A stretch of DNA of 64,000 nucleotides from Cerasicoccus frondis. Its GTDB lineage: Bacteria; Verrucomicrobiota; Verrucomicrobiia; Opitutales; Cerasicoccaceae. Position numbers and translations under genes: made by a program. The notes under the pieces are model-generated. The model was not told the origin of the DNA. It did no database searches and saw only the letters and a list, made by a program, of their open reading frames with translations. Position 1 is the stretch's first letter. Each line of letters opens with the position of its first letter. The stretch spans positions 147,891 through 211,890 of the forward strand of contig JAVDPC010000009.1 in NCBI GenBank assembly GCA_031296915.1. The letters are read 5' to 3'. Shown here one piece after another: positions 41,412 to 51,539 of this stretch.

Positions 41412-42167
41412 ATGAGCGACACGGCTCGACATACTTACGACCTTACGCTGCTGGATCAAAGCGCCGCAACATGGAGACAATCTCCAGCGTTGCGCTTGAT
41501 TTATGGCCGACTGTACGCCCGCGCACGGCAGCTCGCCCAATCCGGACCTGCGCTGGAAATCGGGTCCGGCATTGGCGTAATTAAAGAGTTTTGGCCGGAT
41601 ATTGTCACCTCCGACATTGCCAAAACTCAATATGTAGATCGCGCTGTATCCGCCTACGAGCTAGATAAAACGGGCCCCTGGGCCACCATCGTCGCGATGG
41701 ATGTGCTGCATCATTTGACGCAGCCATTTCAGTTTTTTGAATCCGCCGCCCGCGCGCTTGAAGCCGACGGAACCCTGATCATCATCGAACCTGCGGCAAC
41801 GCCGTGGGGCAAGTTTCTCTATCAACTCTGCCACCATGAGCCCTGTAAGCCGAAGCTGCTGAGCCCGCCATTCGAGTTTGCCGCCGACGCCAATGGCGAG
41901 TTTGCCAACATGGGCATGGCGCAATCGATTTTTGCGCAACATCAGGATCACTCAAACCAACGGCTCCAAGCGATCGGGCTTAGAGTGGAATCCGTGGCTT
42001 ACCACGATGTTATCGCGTATTTTCTGACAGGTGGTTTTTCCAAGCGCCTCCCCACGCCAACGCCCTTGATAGCCGCGATCTCAAGCCTTGAGGATAAATT
42101 GCCAAATTCGTGTAAAGCCAAACTTGGCACGCGCATGACTCTTGCTTTAAGGAAGCTAAAGCCATAA
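41412..42167 (+). CDS. Class I SAM-dependent methyltransferase
   Basis: Protein of 251 residues with a Rossmann methyltransferase core: ALEIGSGIGVIKEFWP (SAM loop), VTSDIAKTQYVD, MDVLHHLTQPFQFFESAARA and GTLIIIEPAATPWG. The C-terminus is less conserved and partly basic. I used the ATG at 41412; an in-frame TTG lies 36 bp upstream. It heads a three-gene cluster with a methyltransferase-glycosyltransferase fusion and a large membrane protein, suggesting surface glycan or lipid-linked sugar modification. Confidence 0.8.
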   Translation: MSDTARHTYDLTLLDQSAATWRQSPALRLIYGRLYARARQLAQSGPALEIGSGIGVIKEFWPDIVTSDIAKTQYVDRAVSAYELDKTGPWATIVAMDVLHHLTQPFQFFESAARALEADGTLIIIEPAATPWGKFLYQLCHHEPCKPKLLSPPFEFAADANGEFANMGMAQSIFAQHQDHSNQRLQAIGLRVESVAYHDVIAYFLTGGFSKRLPTPTPLIAAISSLEDKLPNSCKAKLGTRMTLALRKLKP

Positions 42168-42180
42168 TTCACAATTGTTT

Positions 42181-43611
42181 ATGCCTGACACCACCTCCTC
42201 GGAAAGCCTCCTGACCTGCGCCTTGAAGCATTTAGCCAAGCGCAGCGCCTTTGACCGGGGTCGCGCCGCGCTACTCCGGCACTTCATCCGCCCAGGCAAG
42301 CGAGTCGTTGAATGGGGTTGCGCAGAGGGTGATTTGCTCGCCGCACTGGCCCCCACAGAAGGCATGGGCATCGACTGTAATCCTGAGTTGGTGCAGTCAG
42401 GGCAGGCCCGCTACCCTTCTCTACAATTCTCGCAAGCCGAGCTGCTGGAACCACTCGATGCGCCCGACAAACCCTTTGACTACATCGTCTTCGACCTGCT
42501 GGTCGGCAGCCTGCTCGATGTGCAAACCGCGCTGGAAAAAGCGCAGGCCTGGGCTCACCCCCGCACCCGTCTGGTCTTAACGGCCAAAAACAGTCTCTAT
42601 GGCGGCGTCAACAAAGCCATGTCCAAACGCACGGGCAAACCAGCGCCGCTCAACTGGCTTTCCCGCCAAGACCTGGATAATCTCTTGGAACTGGCTGGCT
42701 GGGAGACTGTGCAAACCCGCTGCGAGCTACTTTGCCCGTTTGACATCCCACTCATCGAACCGCTTTTAAACCGCTGGCTTGTCCGCTTGCCGCTTTTCAA
42801 GCACTTGGCGACGACGATCATCCTCATCGCACGCCCTAAGCGGCCACTCGACAACGCCAAATCGACCACGTGCTCGATCATTCTCCCGGCTCGCAACGAA
42901 TCAGGCAACATTGCCAATGCGCTGCAACGCATTCCTCAACTGGGCGCCAAGACCGAACTCATCTTTGTGGAAGGCAACAGCAAGGATGACACCTGGGAAG
43001 AAATTCAAAAACAATGCGCGGCTTACCAAGGCCCGCTGGAGCTGAGTTACCATCGTCAACCCGGAGTCGGCAAGTGGGACGCCGTGCGACTGGGCTTCGA
43101 GCACGCCACAGGCGATGTACTCGTGATTCAGGATGGCGACCTGACCGCCCCCCCCGAAGACCTGGAAAAGTTTTTTCGCGCAGTCGTCGACGGCTCAGCG
43201 GAATTCGCCAACGGCAGCCGCCTCGTCTACCCCATGGAAGACCAGGCCATGCGCTATTTGAATCAGGTAGGCAACAAAGCCTTTGCGATTTCGCTGACCC
43301 GCGTGCTCGGACAACCGGTCAAAGACAGCCTCTGCGGCACCAAGATGATGCTTCGGTCGGACTATGAAGACTTGATTGCCCTGGTCCGCGAAAGACTTGG
43401 CGACTTCGACCCATTCGGTGATTTCAACCTCTTGTTTGGTTCGGCCATGCTGGGACTGAAAATTCGGGACATCCCCATTCGCTACCGGGACCGCACTTAT
43501 GGCGACACCAATATTTCACGCTTCCGCCACGGCTTGGTGCTATTGCGCATGACCTGGGTTGGACTGCGGCGCATTCACTTTTTCGCCTATTCGCTGCGGG
43601 CTGACCGATGA
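42181..43611 (+). CDS. Methyltransferase / GT2 glycosyltransferase fusion
   Basis: Protein of 476 residues with two domains. Residues about 1-215 are a class I methyltransferase (KRVVEWGCAEGDLLAALAP, GIDCNPELVQSG, YIVFDLLVGSL). Residues about 225-476 are a GT2 family domain of the polyprenyl-phosphate (DPM-like) type: SIILPARNESGNIANALQRI, VEGNSKDDT, VIQDGDLTAPPEDLEKF (DxD-type motif) and IRYRDRTYGDTNISRF. It would transfer a sugar to polyprenyl phosphate in the cytoplasm and methylate a related substrate. It is followed by a polytopic membrane protein overlapping by 4 bp. Confidence 0.85.
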   Translation: MPDTTSSESLLTCALKHLAKRSAFDRGRAALLRHFIRPGKRVVEWGCAEGDLLAALAPTEGMGIDCNPELVQSGQARYPSLQFSQAELLEPLDAPDKPFDYIVFDLLVGSLLDVQTALEKAQAWAHPRTRLVLTAKNSLYGGVNKAMSKRTGKPAPLNWLSRQDLDNLLELAGWETVQTRCELLCPFDIPLIEPLLNRWLVRLPLFKHLATTIILIARPKRPLDNAKSTTCSIILPARNESGNIANALQRIPQLGAKTELIFVEGNSKDDTWEEIQKQCAAYQGPLELSYHRQPGVGKWDAVRLGFEHATGDVLVIQDGDLTAPPEDLEKFFRAVVDGSAEFANGSRLVYPMEDQAMRYLNQVGNKAFAISLTRVLGQPVKDSLCGTKMMLRSDYEDLIALVRERLGDFDPFGDFNLLFGSAMLGLKIRDIPIRYRDRTYGDTNISRFRHGLVLLRMTWVGLRRIHFFAYSLRADR

Positions 43612-45167
43612 TGGCCATCGTGACAAAAGTCGACGCGCCCAAGCGCACCCAAAGCACTAGCCGCTGGGGCCCGTGGCCAATTGCCATTTTCTCAATCGGG
43701 ATGCTCTGCGCTTGGTTTGGTTTTTTCTTTGTCGCCAAGCCACTGCCGTTCTTCAGTTATTTCCATGACCCCGAGCTGACGTATATTTTGAATGCGCGGC
43801 AACTGCTGGCCGATGGCTCGGTCAGCCATACCGATCACCCGGGGACTGCCTTGCAGATGGTCGGCTCCGGCATGCACCTGGCCTTAGGAAACGAGGTCGA
43901 TGACATGCTCCACGACGACGTCATCAACTCCTTTCGCAATGCCTGGCGATGGCTGTCTCTGGCTTCGGCGATTTTCCTCATCCTACTGGCCAGCCGATGC
44001 TTTTCCGCGCGCCCCTGGCAACTGCTCGTAGCGCTCGGGCTTTTGATCTTCGATCCCAATACAGCCTTTTACTGGACCACCTTTACCCCGGAAGGCGCAC
44101 TGATCACGCTTTACCTCCCGGCTGCTCTCCTCGCCATGATGCGGTTCTGCAAAAAAGGGAGACTGCATTGGGCGGAGTGCCTTGGCTGGGGCCTGTTGAT
44201 GGGAGCATTGACAACCCTGAAGATCACCTTTTGGCCACTCACGCTTTTCCTCGCCTTCTGCCTCCTGGCCACAAGGGAAAAACTGGACAAACGCGCTTAC
44301 CTGGCGCCAGCGCTGTTCTTTGGCGCAGCGATCCTCACCTACTTCCCGCTTGGTTCACTCTTTGCAGCGGACCGTGAGGCGCAGTGGGCTTGGTTCATGG
44401 CGATGCTCACCAACAGTGGTCGATACGGCAGCGGCGAGACTGGCGTGCTTCCGTTGGCGGATATTTTGGCATGGGCCAGACAAGGATACGCCAGCCAAGG
44501 TTACTTCCCCCTACTCATCATCGTGCTATGCATTGGGCTGGGTTTGATGGATATTATAAAGGGAAAACTCCGCGCCCGCATTCTGGCCGTTGGCATGATG
44601 GGCTCGGCGAGTCTGAGTTATTTACTATTCGCCAAGCACCCCTATCAAATAAAATACCTGCTCCCCTTGGCGCCGCTCTTCTTCCTTTACTGGTGCGCTC
44701 GCCCCGCAGGCAGGTCATCCACCTGGCCAGCGCTCGCAAAGCTCCTCACAATCGCAGCCCTGACAGGTGTCGGCGTCAATGCCTTGGCTGCCTATTCGGC
44801 TCTCCATCATTTCACATTGCTGCGGCATGAACAGGTCTTGAGCAAGATCAACGCAGCCTTAAACCAGTTGCAACCCGAACAAACGTATTTCAGCCACGAG
44901 ATCCAACACCCACTCGCGGCCAAGGCCTTTGCGGTTTACGGGACTCCATATTTCCAACCGCAGTTGGATAAGTTTGCTCTGCATCCGCATCGGTTCTCGG
45001 AGCGACAAGCTGGCTGGAAACTGGAATCCGGGCACCCGCTGCCGATTAAAGAACTGCCCAGCGGCGCACTCGTGTTCACCTCGGGCGTGTTCATTGACCC
45101 CCGCGTGCAACCCATCTTTGCGGACGAAAAGATCGGCCTCGGCCTCTGCATCTACGTGGTCAAGTAA
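43608..45167 (+). CDS. Polytopic membrane protein, GT39/ArnT-like glycosyltransferase candidate
   Basis: Protein of 519 residues with roughly ten hydrophobic segments and a periplasmic C-terminal part. The first loop contains FHDPELTYILNARQLLADGS and SHTDHPGTALQMV, with the acidic residues at the position expected for GT-C enzymes that use polyprenyl-phosphate sugars. The preceding gene makes a plausible donor. Its start overlaps the previous stop (ATGA). A GT-C assignment is inferred from topology and context rather than strong sequence motifs. Confidence 0.65.
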   Translation: MMAIVTKVDAPKRTQSTSRWGPWPIAIFSIGMLCAWFGFFFVAKPLPFFSYFHDPELTYILNARQLLADGSVSHTDHPGTALQMVGSGMHLALGNEVDDMLHDDVINSFRNAWRWLSLASAIFLILLASRCFSARPWQLLVALGLLIFDPNTAFYWTTFTPEGALITLYLPAALLAMMRFCKKGRLHWAECLGWGLLMGALTTLKITFWPLTLFLAFCLLATREKLDKRAYLAPALFFGAAILTYFPLGSLFAADREAQWAWFMAMLTNSGRYGSGETGVLPLADILAWARQGYASQGYFPLLIIVLCIGLGLMDIIKGKLRARILAVGMMGSASLSYLLFAKHPYQIKYLLPLAPLFFLYWCARPAGRSSTWPALAKLLTIAALTGVGVNALAAYSALHHFTLLRHEQVLSKINAALNQLQPEQTYFSHEIQHPLAAKAFAVYGTPYFQPQLDKFALHPHRFSERQAGWKLESGHPLPIKELPSGALVFTSGVFIDPRVQPIFADEKIGLGLCIYVVK

Positions 45168-45193
45168 GCGCCAATCAGGCTGGCGACAGGCCT

Positions 45194-46078
45194 CTAAAAG
45201 CTCGCCAGCTCAAATTGGTCAAGCAACTGTTCCGCCAACTTCCGATTGTTCGCGGGCAAAGCTTTATTATCCAAAGCCGAGCGAACCAGCGCCTCGTAGT
45301 TGTCGCGATCTGCAGACTCGGCGTCCGTAATGAAACTCTGCGCGATCCAGACGGCATCCAATTGCTCTGGATAAAGGTGATGGCAAATGCGAATAATCGC
45401 CTCTCCGGTTTCCACGCTGAAATGACAACGCCGCTGCAAAAGCTCAATCTCCCGCTTCATATCTTCCTCTACAGTTAGCGGCGTCGTCATCGCCACAATC
45501 GCCGCAGCCAAAACCAGGACCCGCGTGCGCTTGTTATCGCGGTTCTTGGGTGGCTGCCGCCAGTAAAGCTCGAAGCTTTCCAAAAAGCCGGTTTGTTTCA
45601 GGAAGCGGTCAAACTCCGCTTCACGCTCCACAACCGGCAACGTCGAGCCGGGCTCAATGCGGTTGGCGATTTTTGCCCGACGCACGCCGAACAAATGTGT
45701 GGGCCCCGAACGGTGCCCAACCAAGTCGCCCATCAGGGGATGCTTCGCAGCCGCCCCCTGTTTCCCCGCAGGCAACAGTGAGAAGAGAAATTCACGCACT
45801 TGCCTGCCGTTGTGGCAACGGCGCACCACTCCTTTGAGCCGCGCAAATGCCGAACGACCATCTTCCAGGCTCGTGCGCTCCTCTTGGTAAAGCTCCACCA
45901 CCCATTTTTGATACGCAGTTATATTTGCTCCAACAAGCAATTGCTCGACTTGCTCTGCGACTTCAGACTGGTCGAGATACAGCTCCCAACTCAGGCATAG
46001 GTAAAAGCAAATCAGTCGCAGCCGGAGTTCCTTGTCATTCCCCAACTGCGACCAAAAAATTGCTTTTGCTGGAAGCAT
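45194..46078 (-). CDS. Hypothetical protein (294 aa)
   Basis: Protein of 294 residues without a signal peptide. It is largely helical, with a mid-region rich in Arg and Lys and a C-terminal half (RVLVLAAAIVAMTTPLTVEE, then MKREIELLQRRCHF) whose spacing vaguely resembles TerB-like helical bundles. I do not recognise the family. It lies 8 bp downstream of rhaA in the same direction, so it is probably co-transcribed. A degenerate palindrome copy is near its 3' end. Confidence 0.6.
   Translation of the reverse strand: MLPAKAIFWSQLGNDKELRLRLICFYLCLSWELYLDQSEVAEQVEQLLVGANITAYQKWVVELYQEERTSLEDGRSAFARLKGVVRRCHNGRQVREFLFSLLPAGKQGAAAKHPLMGDLVGHRSGPTHLFGVRRAKIANRIEPGSTLPVVEREAEFDRFLKQTGFLESFELYWRQPPKNRDNKRTRVLVLAAAIVAMTTPLTVEEDMKREIELLQRRCHFSVETGEAIIRICHHLYPEQLDAVWIAQSFITDAESADRDNYEALVRSALDNKALPANNRKLAEQLLDQFELASF
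45261..45277. repeat. Degenerate intragenic palindrome (GCTTTAT-TAT-CCAAAGC)
   Basis: Has the spacing and outer arms of the palindrome family but differs at two inner positions. On the coding strand it reads A-L-D-N-K-A, which fits the pattern of the other copies. Confidence 0.4.
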
Positions 46079-46086
46079 GCGACGGT

Positions 46087-47328
46087 TTATGAGCGCGACG
46101 AGAGCACTGCGCTCTCGTATTCCTTAATGGCGGCCATGGCCTGCCAATCCGTTGGCGTTTCATTACGCGCGCAGAACTCATTCCAGACAACGCTCCAAGG
46201 CATCGCCTTGTTGAGTTCCTGAAGCATCAGGCGCGTGGTAAAGTCGCCCGCTTGCTCAGCGGCGCGGAGCTTTTCACGTGGTTCGAGCAAGGCCAGCAGC
46301 AAGCACTTTTGCGCCGCACGCGTGCCAATTGTCCAAGCGCCAATACGGTTGATGGACGCATCGAAGAAATCGAGACCGATGTGGGTGCGAGCCAATGCGT
46401 CGCAGCGGACCAGCTCCTGCATGATTGCCTGGGTCTGGTCGTCAAACAGGACTACGTGATCACTGTCCCAGCGCACGCCGCGCGAGACGTGCAGGAGCAG
46501 CTCGGGCACGTAGAGCAGGACGGAAGATATTTTATCGGCAATGCCCTCGGTGGGGTGGAAATGACCGGCGTCCAGGCAGAGCGCAGTCTGATTCTTCATC
46601 GCATAACCCATGTAAAACTCATGGGAGCCCACCACATAGCTTTCCGAGCCAATGCCAAACAACTTACACTCGACGGCGTCAATGTTATGCGCGGGATCAA
46701 GTTTTTCCGCCAAGACCGTATCCAGGCTCTGCTCAAGGCGGGCGCGGTAGCTCAGGCGATCGGCAGGCAGGTCCTTCATGCCGTCGGGAATCCAAATATT
46801 CGTCACGCAGGCGCTGCCAAGTTGTTTGCCCATTTCAGCAGCGATTTTTCGACTGGCCTGACAGTGCTCGATCCAAAACTGGCGGATGCCGTCATCGGGC
46901 GAGCTGAGCGTCAACCCATCGTCCGCCTTGGGATGCGAAAAGCAGCTGGGATTAAAATCCATGCCAATGCCCTGAGCCTTGCACCAGTCTATCCAGCCCT
47001 GGAAATGCTCCACGCCAATCTCGTTGCGGTCGACTTTCTGGCCGCCGAAGTCGCCATAAATAGCATGCAGATTCAGCCGGTGATTGCCCGGCAGAAGATC
47101 CAACACTTTTTCCAAGTCCTGCCGAAGCTCAGCAATGGTCCGCGCCTTGCCTGGGTAATTACCCGTGACAGCCAAGCCGCTGCCTAATTCGCCATCGCCT
47201 CCTTCGAAGCCGCCGACATCGTCGCCTTGCCAGCAGTGGAGTGAAATCGGGGTCGAAGCCATGACCTCGAGCGCTTTTTCTACATCAACGCCAAGTTCAG
47301 CGTAGGATTCCTTTACTTGTTCGAACAT
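46087..47328 (-). CDS. rhaA: L-rhamnose isomerase
   Basis: Metal-dependent ketol isomerase of 413 residues that converts L-rhamnose to L-rhamnulose. Matching blocks include [79 protein letters not shown] and [17 protein letters not shown], which contain the His and Asp metal ligands. No rhaB or rhaD is next to it. Together with the PL22/DUF1961 pair it suggests use of rhamnose-containing polysaccharides. Confidence 0.96.
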   Translation of the reverse strand: MFEQVKESYAELGVDVEKALEVMASTPISLHCWQGDDVGGFEGGDGELGSGLAVTGNYPGKARTIAELRQDLEKVLDLLPGNHRLNLHAIYGDFGGQKVDRNEIGVEHFQGWIDWCKAQGIGMDFNPSCFSHPKADDGLTLSSPDDGIRQFWIEHCQASRKIAAEMGKQLGSACVTNIWIPDGMKDLPADRLSYRARLEQSLDTVLAEKLDPAHNIDAVECKLFGIGSESYVVGSHEFYMGYAMKNQTALCLDAGHFHPTEGIADKISSVLLYVPELLLHVSRGVRWDSDHVVLFDDQTQAIMQELVRCDALARTHIGLDFFDASINRIGAWTIGTRAAQKCLLLALLEPREKLRAAEQAGDFTTRLMLQELNKAMPWSVVWNEFCARNETPTDWQAMAAIKEYESAVLSSRS

Positions 47329-47536
47329 ATCAGGGGAGTCAGTCGGGATTAATTTAGCACGCCAATAGCTCGGTGCAATCCTCGACTAGATGAAGGAATC
47401 AGCCGCATCTTGCAAGCAATACTCCACAAAACGCGCAATTTCTTTCAAAAACTTCCATCACTTCCCATTCTGGAGATTTCAAAAAGCCAAATTTCAACTC
47501 TGGACAACTATCACTGGACGCCTAACTTTTAAGAAA

Positions 47537-48421
47537 ATGAAGTACGTTTTCGGTATTTTCCTAGCGAGTTTATTACTAAGCGCGGCCCATGGCGTCATGC
47601 TCAAGGGCGCGAATGGGCGCAAGGTGGATTTTGCCGGCGTGCTCAAAGCCAGCGAGGCCGGATTGACGGTCAAAATCGGCCCGTCTGACGATGCCATCGT
47701 CGTGCCGTGGGAGAAATTTGACTTGGAGGATATGAAGACAGAGCAGCCTAAAATCTACAGCGCATACACCCGCAGCAGCCTCGGCCACAACGAGGTCATG
47801 CTGCGCCTGGGCGTCTATGAAGATTTCAAAACATACGACGAGCTGATCGTGTCTCTGCGCAAACTATTGGACGAACCGTTTTACGTTCCCATCCCCAGTT
47901 CCTACGACCATTGGTTCAACAACTATTACAGTAAGCGAAATCGCAGCATCGAAGACTGGCAGCGCGCACATGCCCGCTATCGCCAGATGATCAATGACCT
48001 CTTTGGCGGGGCGCTAATCGTCCACAACAGCAGAGGCGGCGAGGTGAGCGGAACCTATTACTATTACTTCAGCTATTACAGCAGCAGCTCCTGGCACTAC
48101 ACGGCCAAGATCACCTCTAAAAGGGTGCTGAATTACTTTGCCAGCGACAAAGACAGTTTTCACGACACGCTCGCGTATATTCAGGATAACCCGATGCTGG
48201 TTATTGGCGTGGCTGAGAAATTGCAGTCTGCGAAAAGTGAATTTGCCCAAAACGGCCACGCCCTTGTCCAGACGGAGCATGGCACCATCGACTTCGTGCT
48301 GGACTCCAGCATTTCCACTTTGGAAAAAATGGCTGAAGGCCGCGCCTACAATGAACGCTCCAGTCGAGTGCTTGCCAAGTTGCTCCACGCTGCCTATAAA
48401 GAATCACCAAAAGGCGTGTAA
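47537..48421 (+). CDS. Secreted hypothetical protein
   Basis: Protein of 294 residues starting with a signal peptide (MKYVFGIFLASLLLSAAHG). After it comes LKGANGRKVDFAGVLKASEA, which reads like a short beta-rich SHD1-type segment. The centre has a Tyr/Ser-rich stretch (YYYYFSYYSSSS). No enzymatic motif is seen. I chose the ATG at 47537 for the signal peptide; the frame is open 147 bp further upstream. The stop overlaps the next ATG (TAATG), so the two genes are coupled. Confidence 0.7.
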   Translation: MKYVFGIFLASLLLSAAHGVMLKGANGRKVDFAGVLKASEAGLTVKIGPSDDAIVVPWEKFDLEDMKTEQPKIYSAYTRSSLGHNEVMLRLGVYEDFKTYDELIVSLRKLLDEPFYVPIPSSYDHWFNNYYSKRNRSIEDWQRAHARYRQMINDLFGGALIVHNSRGGEVSGTYYYYFSYYSSSSWHYTAKITSKRVLNYFASDKDSFHDTLAYIQDNPMLVIGVAEKLQSAKSEFAQNGHALVQTEHGTIDFVLDSSISTLEKMAEGRAYNERSSRVLAKLLHAAYKESPKGV

Positions 48422-48750
48422 TGAGACCATTTACTTTCTTGATATTGCTATTCGGCGTCCAGGCTTTCGGGCAAAGCCATCTCTCGCCACATTTTCCACC
48501 CGGCGCAACGGACCTCGCGCCAATGCAAAACCGCAAGACACTGTCCTCCCCGGAAACAGCAGGCCCGGCTATACTGATCAGTCCCAAAGCGATCGAGAGC
48601 GTCTATTTCCACCCCGAAAAGCTACCACAAAAGCTGCAGGGCATTCGTGATTTTCCAAGCAGCGACCCTATACGCTTCCTGATAATCGAAGAAAAATTAC
48701 TGCCGGACAACCAGATTGAGCGCAGTTGGCGCATCAATACAGACCTGTAG
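48421..48750 (+). CDS. Small secreted hypothetical protein (109 aa)
   Basis: Protein of 109 residues with a likely signal peptide (MRPFTFLILLFGVQAFGQS). The mature part is hydrophilic with no recognised domain. Its start overlaps the preceding stop, pointing to a two-gene secreted unit. Function unknown. Confidence 0.65.
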   Translation: MRPFTFLILLFGVQAFGQSHLSPHFPPGATDLAPMQNRKTLSSPETAGPAILISPKAIESVYFHPEKLPQKLQGIRDFPSSDPIRFLIIEEKLLPDNQIERSWRINTDL

Positions 48751-48828
48751 AGTTTGGTAAAAATTGAACCAATTCGAGCTTGTTGTTGTCGAATGCACGT
48801 AGTTGCCTTAGGCTCAATGTTTTAACTC

Positions 48829-50757
48829 GTGAAGGTTGTCCATCATTACCGGCATGGTAACCCCCGAATGGGGGTTTTTTATATCGTCGCAGCCCTGCTT
48901 TTTAGCGTGCTGGCCTCGGGTTTGGCGTGGCGCCAGCTCTTCATGCACCAGGAATACCGCGAGCGCGAGCAACGCCAGAGCCAGCGCCGCATCATTCAGC
49001 CCGGCCCGCGCGGCAACATCTATGACTACTCGGGTAAGCTGCTCGTTGGCAATCGCCCACGCTTTTCAGCCGTCGTTTACCTCGAAGAGCTTCGCAGCGA
49101 ATTTCACAAAGAATACGTCCGCATCAAACGTGAACTGGAAGACGCCCACGAAGCGTCGGGCTCACAGGAAAAATTCACTTTCGACTGGGAAGAAATCCTC
49201 TGGCAAGCGCGCGAAAATGTCCTCCAGCGTTACCTCGATGAAATCAACGAAATCCTGGGCGCCCAACACAAGCTCAGTCGACGCGATGTCCGCCGCCACT
49301 TTGGCGAACGCCTGCTCATGCCCTTTGAGCTCGTTAGCGATTTGCCCCCCGATCAATACGCGCGACTGATTGAACAGCTCCCCCTCGGCTCCAAAATCGA
49401 TATCTACACCGACACTGCGCGGGACTACCCCCATGGTTCGGCTGCAGCCCACGTACTCGGCTACGTGCGCGGTAGTTGGCAAATCCCCCAAGCCGACCTT
49501 CCCGGCGAAAATCTCCGCACCTATAGCTACAAAGGCGAAGTAGGCATCAACGGCCTGGAGAAACAATTCGACGACGTGCTTCAGGGCGAGAGTGGCGGCG
49601 AAGTCCACCTCGTGGATAATTTCCAATACCAGTTCGGCGAACCCATTGCCCAGAAAAACGCCAAACAGGGAAATTCCATCCAAAGCAGCCTCGATATCGA
49701 CCTCCAGCTGGCGGCGGAAAAAGCGCTCGGCGACCGCACTGGTGCCGTGGCGGCAGTGCTTGTCGAAACCGGCGAGATCGTTGTCTTGGCCAGCAGCCCG
49801 GGGTATGACCTGAACGACTTCAGCCCGCGCCTGAGCCAGGAAACCGTCGATGAAATCAACGAAAAAGGCGCCTGGGTCAGCCGCGCCACCAAAGGGCTCT
49901 ACCCTCCGGGCTCAACCTTTAAGCTGGTCACCTCCATTGCTGGTATGCGCGCCGGCACGCTCGATCCAGACGAACAAGTAAAAGGCGGCTCCTATTTTCG
50001 TGTCGGCAACCGCCTCTTCCCCGAGCACAACGGTGGCCCTTACTACGACATCGATTTGCCCATGGCCATCGAGAAGAGCTCCAACGTCTATTACTACGAC
50101 ATGGGCATTCGCGCGGGCATTGACAACATCGCCGCTGAAGCCCGGCGCTTCGGTTTTGACGAGCCGACCAACATCGAGCTCCCCTTCCAACAGACAAAAA
50201 TGCTCATTCCCGACAAAGAGTGGAGCTGGAGAGTCCGCGACTTTGGCTGGCGGGCGGGCGACACCGCCAACGTCGCCATCGGCCAGGGCGACCTGCTCGT
50301 CACGCCGCTTCATGTCGCCGCCTTCATCGCCTCCCTCGCACGGGGGGAAACACGCACCGATTTAACTTTGATCAAGCGCCAATCCGGCGAAGAGATTGAT
50401 CACGGCGGCGAGCCAATCGGCCTGACGGATTACCAATACACTAAAATCCTCGAAGGCATGGAGCGTGTGGTCGGCCCACGCGGCACTGGTCGCTACGCCA
50501 TGATCGACGGCGTGCGCATTGCTGGCAAAACTGGCACCGCGCAGGTCAAGCGACCATCCGGCAAGCTGACTCTCGCATGGTTCGCAGGCTTCGCCCCAGT
50601 GGACAATCCGCAGATCGCCATTGCGGTCATCGTGGAAGGCCTTACCTCCGGCGACCGCTATGCGGGCGGCGCAACCGCAGCGCCTGTCGCCCGCGCCGTC
50701 CTCAAGGAATATTTCAAGGAACGCGCGGCGGACGAGTTGCTTTCCATGCAGCCCTAA
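48829..50757 (+). CDS. mrdA: Penicillin-binding protein 2 (MrdA)
   Basis: Class B transpeptidase of the elongation (rod) complex, 642 residues. It has a short cytoplasmic end, a TM segment at about 14-35, and a dimerisation domain beginning GPRGNIYDYSGKLLVGNR. The catalytic domain shows PPGSTFKLV (active-site Ser), KSSNVYYYDMG and KTGTAQVK. The start is a GTG at 48829; the ATG at 48868 would leave only the TM segment. Genes for mreB/rodA are not adjacent here. Confidence 0.94.
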   Translation: MKVVHHYRHGNPRMGVFYIVAALLFSVLASGLAWRQLFMHQEYREREQRQSQRRIIQPGPRGNIYDYSGKLLVGNRPRFSAVVYLEELRSEFHKEYVRIKRELEDAHEASGSQEKFTFDWEEILWQARENVLQRYLDEINEILGAQHKLSRRDVRRHFGERLLMPFELVSDLPPDQYARLIEQLPLGSKIDIYTDTARDYPHGSAAAHVLGYVRGSWQIPQADLPGENLRTYSYKGEVGINGLEKQFDDVLQGESGGEVHLVDNFQYQFGEPIAQKNAKQGNSIQSSLDIDLQLAAEKALGDRTGAVAAVLVETGEIVVLASSPGYDLNDFSPRLSQETVDEINEKGAWVSRATKGLYPPGSTFKLVTSIAGMRAGTLDPDEQVKGGSYFRVGNRLFPEHNGGPYYDIDLPMAIEKSSNVYYYDMGIRAGIDNIAAEARRFGFDEPTNIELPFQQTKMLIPDKEWSWRVRDFGWRAGDTANVAIGQGDLLVTPLHVAAFIASLARGETRTDLTLIKRQSGEEIDHGGEPIGLTDYQYTKILEGMERVVGPRGTGRYAMIDGVRIAGKTGTAQVKRPSGKLTLAWFAGFAPVDNPQIAIAVIVEGLTSGDRYAGGATAAPVARAVLKEYFKERAADELLSMQP

Positions 50758-50768
50758 CCCCTGTGTCG

Positions 50769-51539
50769 ATGATCTGGAAGTGCACCTGCGCCTACGATGG
50801 CAACGGCCTCAATGGCTGGCAAAGTCAGCCCGGCGGCAACACAGTCCAGGACTTCATTGAAGCGCGTCTGGAGCAAATTTTCAAAGAACCGATCCGCATC
50901 CATGGCAGTGGCCGTACTGATGCCGGAGTCCACGCCAAAGCCCAGGTATTTCACTTTCAGGCCGACTGGGAGCACGGCGCCGAAAAACTTGAACGCGCCT
51001 TTCGCAGTGGCCTGCCCGCAAGCGTGCAAGTCTATCGAGTTCAGGAGGCGGAAAGTAATTTTCACGCCCGCTTCTCAGCTAAGGGCAAGCGCTATTCGTA
51101 TCGCTTGTTCGAAGGCTGGGCGCGCCCTTGGGAAGCTCGGTATTGCTGGGAACTCGGTCGCCGACGTCTGGATCAATTCGCCATGAACGCCGCCGCTGCA
51201 CAGCTCTTGGGCGAGCATGACTTCACGGCGTTCAGCGCCAATCGCGGCGATGGCTCAGAGGACAATCCAGTCAAAGACCTGCGCATGCTGGAGGTCCGCC
51301 GCAAAGGCGCCAGCCTGACGATCGTCACTGAAGCCAGCGGCTACCTTTACAAAATGGTGCGCAGCCTCACGGGCACGCTGGTCGAAGTCGGCCTGGGCAA
51401 GCTCACCCCCGAAGAAGTCCGCGCAATACTGGAGTCTCGACAGCGCACGAACCGCGTCGCCACCGCCCCCGCCAAGGGCCTTTGGCTGGAGCGAGTGTAC
51501 TATGACGACTGCTCCGTCGAGTCAGACCAAAGCGTTTAA
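50769..51539 (+). CDS. truA: tRNA pseudouridine(38-40) synthase
   Basis: Protein of 256 residues converting U38-40 in the tRNA anticodon arm to pseudouridine. The catalytic Asp is in HGSGRTDAGVHA at about residue 52; CTCAYDGNGLNGWQSQPGG, NFHARFSAKGKRYSYRL and LTGTLVEVGLGK are the other family blocks. The ATG at 50769 follows mrdA by 11 bp; an in-frame GTG lies two codons before it. The stop codon overlaps the stop of the converging PEP-CTERM gene by 3 bp. Confidence 0.95.
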   Translation: MIWKCTCAYDGNGLNGWQSQPGGNTVQDFIEARLEQIFKEPIRIHGSGRTDAGVHAKAQVFHFQADWEHGAEKLERAFRSGLPASVQVYRVQEAESNFHARFSAKGKRYSYRLFEGWARPWEARYCWELGRRRLDQFAMNAAAAQLLGEHDFTAFSANRGDGSEDNPVKDLRMLEVRRKGASLTIVTEASGYLYKMVRSLTGTLVEVGLGKLTPEEVRAILESRQRTNRVATAPAKGLWLERVYYDDCSVESDQSV

